Source of the DNA: Cyanobacteria bacterium OH_PDB_230
Lineage (GTDB): Bacteria; Cyanobacteriota; Vampirovibrionia; Gastranaerophilales; Gastranaerophilaceae
Assembly: GCA_023421795.1 (NCBI GenBank)
Contig: JAEZSO010000002.1
Span: 434,001-498,000 of the forward strand
Direction of reading: 5' to 3'
Length of the DNA: 64,000 bases
Below are positions 1-6,617 of this stretch, in pieces. The position numbers and the translations under genes were made by a program. Numbering within the stretch: the stretch's first letter is position 1; every line of letters starts with the position of its first letter. The notes beneath the pieces are model-generated. The model did not search any database and was not told the DNA's origin. It worked only from the letters and a program-made list of their open reading frames with translations.

Positions 1-10
1 TATAAGGCAT
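1..10 (-). CDS. Possible 5' end of a minus-strand gene running off the left edge
   Basis: On the minus strand an AGGTGA Shine-Dalgarno-like sequence (positions 18-23) lies 7 nt before an ATG (8-10), reading Met-Pro-Tyr to the window edge. It is downstream of the terminator at 91-124, so it would begin a new transcription unit. Only three codons are visible, so the product is unknown. A plus-strand frame is also open from 2 to 105, so the edge could instead be the 3' end of a plus-strand gene. Confidence 0.2.
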
Positions 11-90
11 TACTCGTCACCTCGCAATGAATTTCTGGTTTACACAAATTCAATGCCATACGCGCAGGTTCACAGGCTAAGAGTTAACCA

Positions 91-124
91 AAAAAAAGCA
101 CACTAGTAAAGTATGCTTTTTTTA
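91..124 (-). terminator. Rho-independent terminator of the LysM gene
   Basis: A hairpin with arms AAAAAAGCACACT and AGTATGCTTTTTT (one mismatch) carries A and T runs on both sides. It lies 44 nt past the stop of the minus-strand LysM gene and could act in both directions. Confidence 0.75.
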
Positions 125-167
125 AAATTGAAAAACTTATGCTATCCTTTTAGATTGCCGACAATCA

Positions 168-731
168 TTATTCCAAAGGAATAACAAGTTTTTGGCCAAT
201 TTGAAGAGCGTTTGGATTCGCCATTTTATTGGCTTCTTTAATCTTATTTATTTTAGAGTCGTCATATCTGCCGTAAAATCTTATTATAATTCCTTCTAAA
301 GTATCACCAGATTGTACGGTATAGCTTTCTGAAGAGACAACAGGAGCTGTCGTTGCTTTATCCGGAGGAACTATAGTGAGTTTAGATGCTTCAGATCTTC
401 TGATAAGCTTCTTTTCTATCTTAGGCGTTGTTAAAGATGAATCTGACATATCATCGGTAGAATTAGCGTTAATGCTTATTATAGCGGTCATTAAGAACAT
501 GCTTAAAGCGCCTGCTATAAAACCTGTCAGAAGATATAATCCTGGGGATTTTTCTTCTTTTTGATGAATTTTAAAACTTTGCCATAATAAATCAAGCTCT
601 TTTTGCTTGCTTGGTCTTTTATAAATCCCGGGAGCATTGTCAGAAAACTGACTTTTTTGCGACTTCAGTTCGGCTAAAAGAGCCATACGTTCGCTTGACA
701 GATTTGACCTATGCAGTGTTGAGTTTCTCAT
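168..731 (-). CDS. Single-pass membrane protein with C-terminal LysM domain
   Basis: 187 residues. The N-terminus (about 1-64) is polar and presumably cytoplasmic. One hydrophobic helix follows at about 65-89 (LYLLTGFIAGALSMF...), then a Ser/Thr/Lys linker, and a C-terminal LysM motif at about 137-186 starting YTVQSGDTLEGII and ending GQKLVIPLE. LysM domains bind N-acetylglucosamine-containing peptidoglycan, so this is likely a type II membrane protein tethering to or sensing the wall; no enzymatic domain is visible. The ATG is preceded by an AGAGGTT ribosome site. It has its own terminator and is separated from its neighbours by intergenic DNA, so it is probably monocistronic. Confidence 0.85.
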   Translation of the reverse strand: MRNSTLHRSNLSSERMALLAELKSQKSQFSDNAPGIYKRPSKQKELDLLWQSFKIHQKEEKSPGLYLLTGFIAGALSMFLMTAIISINANSTDDMSDSSLTTPKIEKKLIRRSEASKLTIVPPDKATTAPVVSSESYTVQSGDTLEGIIIRFYGRYDDSKINKIKEANKMANPNALQIGQKLVIPLE

Positions 732-896
732 TTAACCTCTCATAATTGTTTTATTACAAACATGATATATAATTAAAAAGATTAAAGTCAAGAAATTATA
801 CTTTTTATATTACAATACTCAATATTTGTACTATAGTGACTTGTATTTAATTTAACACACATGAAAAAATAATTTGTTAGTGCGCCTATGAAAAAC

Positions 897-929
897 AAAA
901 AAGAGCGGAAATAAAAATCTGCTCTTTTT
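897..929 (-). terminator. Terminator of the HEAT-repeat gene
   Basis: A hairpin with arms AAAAAGAGCGGA and TCTGCTCTTTTT, one mismatch, with flanking A/T tracts. It is 25 nt beyond the stop of the minus-strand gene at 954-1265. Confidence 0.8.
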
Positions 930-953
930 CGTTTAAAATTATTCTAATTGGAA

Positions 954-1265
954 TTATGCAGCTATTCCATTGATTTCTGTAATCAAATAATTTGCAATCC
1001 ATTCAAAATCTTTGTTTGTTTTGGCTGCTCTTTTAAGATAATCAATAGATGGGGCTCCGATTCTTATTAAAGTCATCGCAACAACGCCGCGAACAGTGCC
1101 TTTGACGATTTGCAATTGTTCAACAAGTTCAGGAACTGCTTTATAGCCAATATTTACCAACTTGTTTTCAATTTCATTTTTACTTTTGTTATCAGCGCCT
1201 TCCAGTTTTGAAAGGAAATATTCCACTGAATTGTCTATTTCATCTCTTACTAATACGTTTGCCAT
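954..1265 (-). CDS. Small HEAT-repeat-like protein
   Basis: 103 residues, all predicted helical. Residues about 35-85 look like two HEAT-type helical hairpins (IGYKAVPELVEQL then IGAPSIDYLKRAA, with the GA/AVP turn pattern typical of PBS-lyase-like HEAT repeats). Such proteins act as protein-protein adaptors, and the partner cannot be told from the sequence. The start is supported by CGGAGA 5-10 nt upstream and a minus-strand TATAAT at 1303-1308. It is monocistronic, with its own terminator. Complete hypothetical gene with fold-level assignment only. Confidence 0.7.
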   Translation of the reverse strand: MANVLVRDEIDNSVEYFLSKLEGADNKSKNEIENKLVNIGYKAVPELVEQLQIVKGTVRGVVAMTLIRIGAPSIDYLKRAAKTNKDFEWIANYLITEINGIAA

Positions 1266-1577
1266 TATGTCTCCGAAAGTAATTTTTCTATTTTACATTA
1301 TGATTATAAACTAAAAATTTAACTTTCCTGATTTTTTAATATATTCTTTATATCTTGTCAAAATCCTTATAAATCAAGGGTCTTAGTTATTTTTTGAGGC
1401 CGAAATAAGTAGTTTTTAATTCAATTTTATCAAAATAAAAAATAGTACATTCTTATTAGCTGTCTATTGTACATTGGGATATTTTATTACACCTGAAATA
1501 GGTTTACACTTAAAAATATTCTGAATAAATCATAAGATGAAAGAATAGTTATTTTAGTAGATTATGGGGTATTAGAG
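1266..1577. promoter_or_regulatory. Divergent intergenic region (312 nt)
   Basis: This separates two divergently transcribed small genes. A minus-strand TATAAT (1303-1308) fits the HEAT gene promoter. The remainder is AT-rich; GTACATT occurs twice (about 1444-1450 and 1469-1475) and might be an operator half-site pair, but I see no convincing plus-strand promoter box. No RNA gene is recognised. Confidence 0.45.
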
Positions 1578-1886
1578 ATGTTAGTCGAAAGATATACCAA
1601 TGGTTTAAACCAGAGAAAACAGCATGAATTTAAAAATATTCCCAAAGAGTTGTTACCTTGGCTCGAAGATACTGCTTTGGAAAATAATTGCCAGATAGAA
1701 AAAAAAGAGTGGAAAAGCAAATATAACAGTTACGTAATTTATGACTATGAACCTTTCTGCTCAGATGGCTTTGAAATAAATATCACAATTTCTTCACATG
1801 ACGAAAACTATTTACACTTTTTGAAATTCTTGTATGAGAACAAGTTGAATGTAATTGATTATTTGAATAATTGTATTTCTGACTAA
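1578..1886 (+). CDS. Small hypothetical protein
   Basis: 102 residues, charged, with no signal peptide or membrane segment and no recognised motif. It is rich in aromatic residues (WLEDTAL, KKEWKSKYNSYVIYDYEPF) and looks like a small alpha/beta fold: an early helix, central strands and a C-terminal helix (FLKFLYENKLNVIDYL). The ribosome site (TTAGAG) is weak, but an intact frame, gene-like composition and a well-placed terminator 26 nt after the stop support a real gene. Function unknown. Confidence 0.6.
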   Translation: MLVERYTNGLNQRKQHEFKNIPKELLPWLEDTALENNCQIEKKEWKSKYNSYVIYDYEPFCSDGFEINITISSHDENYLHFLKFLYENKLNVIDYLNNCISD

Positions 1887-1911
1887 TCAGACGGCTGGAA
1901 ATATTTTTGAT

Positions 1912-1946
1912 AAAAAAGAAGGGACAAAAAATATTGTTCCTTTTTT
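1912..1946 (+). terminator. Terminator after the small hypothetical gene
   Basis: A 13-bp hairpin (AAAGAAGGGACAA pairing with TTGTTCCTTTTTT through two G-T wobbles) ends in a T run. It isolates the following ornithine aminotransferase gene. Confidence 0.75.
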
Positions 1947-2008
1947 GTTTGGAAAAAAATCTTTATTTTATATAATCAAAATATGGCATATGAATAGGAA
2001 GAGTTATT

Positions 2009-3202
2009 ATGAAAGATGTAAGATATTATATTGATTTGGAAAAAGAATATGGCGCAAACAATTATAAGCCTTTGGATGTCGTTATAGAAAAAGGTGAAGG
2101 TGTTTGGCTCTATGATGTAAACGGCAAAAAATATCTTGATTGTTTAAGTGCTTATTCTGCGGTAAATCAAGGTCATTGCCATCCTAAAATATTAGAAGCA
2201 ATGGTGGATCAGGCTAAAAAACTGACTTTGACTTCTAGGGCGTTTAGAAACGATCAACTTCCTGTTTATTACGAAAAAATTTGTAAACTAACAGGTTTCG
2301 ACAAAATATTACCTATGAATACCGGGGCTGAAGCTGTAGAAACTGCTATCAAAGCCGTCAGAAAATGGGGATACACGAAAAAAAATCTGGAAGACGGTAA
2401 TGCGGAAATAATCGTTTGTTCTGAAAATTTCCATGGGAGAACCACAACGATTATAAGTTTTTCAACAGATGAAGGAGCCAGAAACTATTTTGGACCTTAT
2501 ACAGAAGGTTTTAAAGTCGCAAAATATAATGACATTGATTCTATTAAAGCTCTTATAACGGAAAATACCGTGGCTGTTATGTTAGAGCCTATTCAAGGCG
2601 AGGCGGGAATCAAGATGCCGTATGAAGGTTATTTAAAAGATATTAGAAAATTGTGTGACGACAATAATATATTGATGGTTATTGATGAAATTCAAACGGG
2701 GCTTGGCAGAACCGGAAAAATGTTTGCGTTTGAACATGAAGACATTAAGCCTGATGTTGTCCTCGTCGGCAAGGCGCTTTCGGGCGGTTTTTACCCTGTA
2801 TCAGCTGTTTTGGCGAAGAAAGAAGTTTTGGATGTGTTTAATCCGGGAGAACACGGCTCCACTTTTGGTGGAAACCCTTTAGCTTGTGCTGTTGCAATAG
2901 CGGCACTCGATGTTTTGGTGGATGAAAACTTAATCGAAAAATCCGAAAAATTAGGGAAATATTTCTTGGATAAATTGAAAACGATAAACTCTGATGTAAT
3001 AGAAGAAGTCAGAGGCAAAGGGCTGTTTATCGCAATTGAATTGAATGTGAAGGCAAGAAGCTATTGTGAAAAGCTTCAGGAAGAAGGGGTTCTGGCAAAG
3101 GAAACTCACGAGAATATCATCAGAGTTGCGCCTCCTCTTGTAATCACTACTGAGGAACTTGATTTTGCATTTGATAAATTCAAAAAAGTTCTTGAAAATT
3201 AA
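2009..3202 (+). CDS. rocD: Ornithine aminotransferase (ornithine--oxo-acid transaminase)
   Basis: 397 residues, the usual length for class III aminotransferases of the ornithine type. It should convert ornithine plus 2-oxoglutarate to glutamate-5-semialdehyde plus glutamate, linking arginine breakdown with proline and glutamate. Visible landmarks: N-terminal DVNGKKYLDCLSAYSAVNQGH (about 37-56), the phosphate-binding MNTGAEAVE (103-111), DEIQTGLGRTG (226-236) with the cofactor-binding Asp, and the Schiff-base lysine K255 in LVGKALSGG. Close relatives such as acetylornithine aminotransferase are possible, but the SAYSAVNQGH and TSRAF stretches favour RocD. AGGAAGAG lies just upstream of the ATG. 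It appears to be transcribed alone. Confidence 0.9.
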   Translation: MKDVRYYIDLEKEYGANNYKPLDVVIEKGEGVWLYDVNGKKYLDCLSAYSAVNQGHCHPKILEAMVDQAKKLTLTSRAFRNDQLPVYYEKICKLTGFDKILPMNTGAEAVETAIKAVRKWGYTKKNLEDGNAEIIVCSENFHGRTTTIISFSTDEGARNYFGPYTEGFKVAKYNDIDSIKALITENTVAVMLEPIQGEAGIKMPYEGYLKDIRKLCDDNNILMVIDEIQTGLGRTGKMFAFEHEDIKPDVVLVGKALSGGFYPVSAVLAKKEVLDVFNPGEHGSTFGGNPLACAVAIAALDVLVDENLIEKSEKLGKYFLDKLKTINSDVIEEVRGKGLFIAIELNVKARSYCEKLQEEGVLAKETHENIIRVAPPLVITTEELDFAFDKFKKVLEN

Positions 3203-3301
3203 AAAATAAAAATATAAGTAAGTAAGTTAGACTAGACAATTGAAGATTCATTAATTTAATTGCTTTATATAGAATGGCTCTGTAAAAGTAAGGAGATTGT
3301 G

Positions 3302-3523
3302 ATGAAAGCTGTTAAAAATCTAACATATTTATTGATCATAGTGGGTGCTTTCAACTGGGGTTTGGTTGGAGCGTTCAATTTTGATCTTGTTGCGTTTTTA
3401 TTTGGGGATATGTCCAAAATAAGCAGAGTGGTATATATGCTAGTAGGGTTAAGCGCAATCCTTAGCATCGTTTTTACGTTAACAGGCAAAGCTAAAAATG
3501 AAGATGACTGCGGCTGCCACTAG
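3302..3523 (+). CDS. DUF378 small membrane protein
   Basis: 73 residues with two transmembrane helices (about 7-32 and 43-62). The signature GAFNWGLVGAFNFDLVAFLF is characteristic of DUF378 (YuzA-like). A Cys/Asp-rich tail (EDDCGCH) may bind metal; its role is unknown. I start at 3302 because AGGAG (3291-3295) sits 6 nt upstream; a longer in-frame version from 3260 lacks a ribosome site. Its last 26 nt overlap the photolyase gene, so translation is probably coupled and this is likely the first gene of the photolyase-peroxiredoxin-Hsp20 operon. Confidence 0.85.
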   Translation: MKAVKNLTYLLIIVGAFNWGLVGAFNFDLVAFLFGDMSKISRVVYMLVGLSAILSIVFTLTGKAKNEDDCGCH

Positions 3524-4901
3524 AAATGAGCTTTTAAACTTCATTGATGCTTCAAATTTAAATGTTGAAACAAAAGTAAACCCAAAAAGGGTTTTTAGAT
3601 TAAACCAAATAAAGGCAAATAATAAACCTTTCTTATACATAATGACAAGAGATTTTAGAATCTATGATAATTGGGGTTTATTATTTGCCAATGAACTTGC
3701 CGCTGAATATGACCAGCCGCTGATTGTCTTGTTGTTTCTGGATAAAGAAGTAAAAATTAATTCAAGAAAACTGTCTTTTACGGTTGAAGGTATTAAAGAC
3801 TTTGAGAGGGAGCTTAAAACTAAAAATATCACTTTTTCTGTATTGCTCAAGACACAAGAAGAGCTGTTATCTTATTTGTCTGATGTTGACCCGGGAGGAA
3901 TTGTTGTCGATTTTTCCTCTCTGAAAGAATCAAAAATGCTGAATAAAAAAATATCAGAAAACATTAATTCTGCCTGTTTTGAAGTCGACTCTCACAATAT
4001 AATTCCGTGCAGGCATCTTTCTTCTAAAGAGGAATTTTCTGCAGCCACTATAAGACCCAAGGTCAAAAACCTGATTTATGAATTTTTAACAGAGTATCCT
4101 GAAATTAAATCATTAAAAAAAGGGATTGAAATAAAAAGCATAAAAAATGATTTTTCCCTTATCGAGGATAAAAGTGTAGAAAGGCTTAAATGGTTGGATT
4201 CAGGCCCTTCTGCTGCTGAAAAAATGCTTCTGGATTTTATTGAAAACAAATTGGAGTTTTATTCTGAAGAAAGAAATGATCCGGTTAAAAAAATATCATC
4301 TAACCTTTCGCCTTATGTTCATTTCGGGCAGATTTCTTCGCAAAGAATCGCGCTCGATGTTTTGAAATCTTCTGCTCAAAATATTAACAAAGAATCGTTT
4401 TTAGAAGAACTTATTGTAAGAAAAGAGCTGGCTGATAATTTTTGTTTTCACAATGAAAACTACAAACAGCTTAAAGGCCTCGCGCAGTGGGCACAAGACA
4501 GCTTAAAAGCTCATTCTAACGATATAAGGACATATGTTTATTCAATAGAAGATTTTGAAAATGCAAAAACGCATGATATGCTTTGGAATGCTGCTCAGTA
4601 TGAACTTTTAAACATGGGCAAAATGCATTCATATATGAGAATGTACTGGGCAAAAAAAATACTTGAGTGGAGCAAAACCCCCCAGGAAGCATTAGATATA
4701 GCGATTTACTTAAATGATAAATATTCTATCGATGGGTTAGACCCAAACGGCTACGTAGGAATATTATGGAGCATCGGAGGATTACACGATAGACCATGGA
4801 ATGAAAGAAATGTTTTTGGCAAAATACGATATATGAATTACGAAGGTTGTAAAAGAAAATTTGAAGTGGATAAGTACATAAAAAACAATATCAATGAATG
4901 A
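3498..4901 (+). CDS. phr: Class II CPD deoxyribodipyrimidine photolyase
   Basis: 467 residues, typical of class II photolyases, which use FAD and near-UV/blue light to split cyclobutane pyrimidine dimers. Class-specific blocks: YIMTRDFRIYDNWGLLFANE (47-66), ERNDPVKKISSNLSPYVHFG in the middle of the FAD domain, VRKELADNFCFHNENY, and the C-terminal MGKMHSYMRMYWAKKILEW and GGLHDRPWNERNVFGKIRYM. The order fits an N-terminal antenna-type Rossmann domain followed by a helical FAD domain. The start overlaps the DUF378 gene by 26 nt; a second ATG lies two codons downstream. The stop overlaps the first possible start of the next gene. A light-dependent enzyme is curious if the host lives in the dark (see findings). 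Confidence 0.93.
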   Translation: MKMTAAATRNELLNFIDASNLNVETKVNPKRVFRLNQIKANNKPFLYIMTRDFRIYDNWGLLFANELAAEYDQPLIVLLFLDKEVKINSRKLSFTVEGIKDFERELKTKNITFSVLLKTQEELLSYLSDVDPGGIVVDFSSLKESKMLNKKISENINSACFEVDSHNIIPCRHLSSKEEFSAATIRPKVKNLIYEFLTEYPEIKSLKKGIEIKSIKNDFSLIEDKSVERLKWLDSGPSAAEKMLLDFIENKLEFYSEERNDPVKKISSNLSPYVHFGQISSQRIALDVLKSSAQNINKESFLEELIVRKELADNFCFHNENYKQLKGLAQWAQDSLKAHSNDIRTYVYSIEDFENAKTHDMLWNAAQYELLNMGKMHSYMRMYWAKKILEWSKTPQEALDIAIYLNDKYSIDGLDPNGYVGILWSIGGLHDRPWNERNVFGKIRYMNYEGCKRKFEVDKYIKNNINE

Positions 4902-4912
4902 AAGGTATTATT

Positions 4913-5377
4913 ATGGAAACAGGCGCAAAAATAAACGATTTTAAATTAAAAGGGATAGATGCTGAAGGAAATGAAAAAACTTTTTCTTTGTCTGATTTTA
5001 AAGGCAAAGACATAGTTTTATATTTTTATCCTAAAGATAATACCCCCGGCTGCACTCAAGAAGCGTGTGACTTTAGAGACAACTATAACAGGTTGACTTC
5101 AAAAGCCGTTGTAATCGGAGTAAGTGCCGATAATATAGAGAGCCATAAGAAATTCCAAAAACAACACGAGTTGAATTTTATTTTGCTTTCAGACCCTGAC
5201 CATACGGTAATGGAGCAATTCGGTGCATGGGGAGAGAAAAAAATGTATGGGAAATCATTCTTAGGAACTGTCCGATCAACATTCCTAATAGATAAAGATG
5301 GACTATTGAAAAAATCTTGGCCTAACGTTAAAGTGAAAGGGCATGTAGATGAAGTTATCGAAGAGTTAGAAAAATAA
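4913..5377 (+). CDS. bcp: Thiol peroxidase PrxQ/Bcp family
   Basis: 154 residues, the normal size of atypical 2-Cys PrxQ peroxiredoxins, which reduce H2O2 and alkyl hydroperoxides using thioredoxin. The active site DNTPGCTQEACDFRD holds the peroxidatic Cys47 and the PrxQ-type resolving Cys52; FYPKDNTPG and the distal TFLIDKDG are family landmarks. I choose ATG 4913 because AAAGG (4901-4905) is well spaced; an in-frame ATG at 4898, overlapping the photolyase stop, is the alternative. It is the third gene of a stress-repair operon. Confidence 0.93.
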   Translation: METGAKINDFKLKGIDAEGNEKTFSLSDFKGKDIVLYFYPKDNTPGCTQEACDFRDNYNRLTSKAVVIGVSADNIESHKKFQKQHELNFILLSDPDHTVMEQFGAWGEKKMYGKSFLGTVRSTFLIDKDGLLKKSWPNVKVKGHVDEVIEELEK

Positions 5378-5392
5378 AAATAGGAGGTTAAT

Positions 5393-5953
5393 ATGGAAGA
5401 AAATTCTGAACAAAACAAAGAGCGCCATGTGGAGATCGTGACCTCGAAAGACGATAAAAAATGTGAATGTTGGACTAAATATTTGTTTATGAGTTTAGCC
5501 GCATTCTTTGGTGCGTTTTTAGCTGTTTATTTTGTTACCGATTCGATGATGCATAGATATTTTATTCCTCTTCCGCCGCCATCAATGGATAATCGTGACG
5601 TGGATGACTTTTTGAGACAACAAGACAGAATGATGAGAGATTTTGTCAAAAATAGACCCTCTATGAATCCGTTTATGGCAGGTCCTGTTAAGGTCCAAAC
5701 TTTCCAGGATGATGGAGTGTACAAAATAATAATCGACTTAAAGCCGTTTGGAGGGGACGAAAAAAATATAAAATTAGATGTTACCGAATATAGTGTAAAA
5801 ATTTCCGGTAAATCCGATAAAAAAGGTAAGAACGGAGAAAAAGAGATTTCCTTTATGCAGAGTTTTTCTTTGCCTCATAAAATAGATGTGGATGATGTAA
5901 AAACAGAGAAAAAAGGAAACGATTATATAATAATCTTACCTATTGAAGACTAA
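5393..5953 (+). CDS. Membrane-anchored small heat-shock (Hsp20/alpha-crystallin-like) protein
   Basis: 186 residues. A polar N-terminus with CECW (23-26) precedes one transmembrane helix (about 28-50, LFMSLAAFFGAFLAVYFV). A Met/Pro/Arg-rich linker (PLPPPSMDNR...) follows, then a beta-sandwich of Hsp20 type (about 97-186): VKVQTFQDDGVYKIIIDLKP, VTEYSVKISGKSD, SFSLPHKIDVDDVKTEKKGN. Hsp20 proteins are ATP-independent holdases. The transmembrane anchor is unusual and places the chaperone domain outside the cytoplasm or at the inner face, depending on topology; positive charges before the helix suggest N-in. AGGAGG lies 6 nt upstream. It is the last gene of the operon, 16 nt after bcp, with a strong terminator. 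Confidence 0.82.
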   Translation: MEENSEQNKERHVEIVTSKDDKKCECWTKYLFMSLAAFFGAFLAVYFVTDSMMHRYFIPLPPPSMDNRDVDDFLRQQDRMMRDFVKNRPSMNPFMAGPVKVQTFQDDGVYKIIIDLKPFGGDEKNIKLDVTEYSVKISGKSDKKGKNGEKEISFMQSFSLPHKIDVDDVKTEKKGNDYIIILPIED

Positions 5954-5956
5954 TGC

Positions 5957-5993
5957 AAAAAGAGATTAACGTTTAGTTAATCTCTTTTTTTTT
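5957..5993. terminator. Bidirectional terminator between the Hsp20 gene and the convergent hypothetical gene
   Basis: A perfect 14-bp stem (AAAAAGAGATTAAC / GTTAATCTCTTTTT) with loop GTTTA and A and T tracts on either side. It serves the plus-strand stress operon and probably also the minus-strand gene ending at 6005. Confidence 0.9.
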
Positions 5994-6004
5994 ATATATG
6001 AATC

Positions 6005-6418
6005 TTATTGCAGCGGCAATTTGATTTCCGGTAAGTCAATTACGTCAGGCAATTTTTTTAGAAGATTTATTTTTTCTGCATCTTTGGCATTAGACAATTC
6101 TGTTATTTTATCCAGGTTGGAGTTGCTTTTATCGCTAATGGCAGCTCGAAAAAAGTCAGATAGATTCTTTTTTATGTCAATAAGTTTTTTAAATATAGGG
6201 TCAGAGTCCGCTATAGTTTTTGTGCAATAGCTCTTTGAAAACTCTATCACATCTGAGCTCATCGTTGTTAACATTTTTTCATTGCTCAGACCTGTCAGTT
6301 TTAGAAATACTTGATTAGTTTCATCTGTCCTGATGCCGCTCATAAAATCTACAAGCTGTTTTGTGGGAACTTTTACGCCAAATGAGACCTTGTTTGCTTG
6401 AGTGTTTTGTACTTGCAT
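6005..6418 (-). CDS. Hypothetical protein with N-terminal F-G tag
   Basis: 137 residues, mostly helical, with no transmembrane segment. The first 14 residues (MQVQNTQANKVSFG) form a polar tail ending in V-S-F-G, the motif shared with four other proteins in this window (see findings). The remainder has no recognised domain; it contains helices around 35-115 and ends DVIDLPEIKLPLQ. I start at 6418 because AGAGGGGTT lies directly upstream; an open frame extends to 6640 but lacks a ribosome site and would contain membrane-like noise from intergenic DNA. An extended -10 (TGCTATAAT, minus strand, 6450-6458) fits this start. Confidence 0.75.
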   Translation of the reverse strand: MQVQNTQANKVSFGVKVPTKQLVDFMSGIRTDETNQVFLKLTGLSNEKMLTTMSSDVIEFSKSYCTKTIADSDPIFKKLIDIKKNLSDFFRAAISDKSNSNLDKITELSNAKDAEKINLLKKLPDVIDLPEIKLPLQ

Positions 6419-6449
6419 TTTAACCCCTCTCGATTTGTATTTTTGATTT

Positions 6450-6617
6450 ATTATAGCAAAATACTGAACAAGAAAAAATTTGCGTAAATAATAAAAATGT
6501 TTGTAATAATAAGTTAAACAGAACAACAGGCTTATAAAATATAAACAGCCATAAGATATAGTATGATTTAATTTTTCTGTTTGGTATAATATTCGTGTAA
6601 ACAAAGAGGGACAAGTA
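6450..6617. promoter_or_regulatory. Divergent promoters of the F-G-tag gene and mutS2
   Basis: Minus strand: TGCTATAAT, an extended -10 at 6450-6458. Plus strand: TATAAT at 6585-6590 preceded by TTGG, followed by AGAGGG (6605-6610) as the ribosome site before the TTG start of mutS2. Neither has a consensus -35. Confidence 0.55.

Noticed and set aside
1..105. Plus-strand frame open from the left edge, ending inside the terminator
   Set aside because: The stop lies within the hairpin arm at 91-124 and nothing recognisable is encoded; it was not called as a gene.
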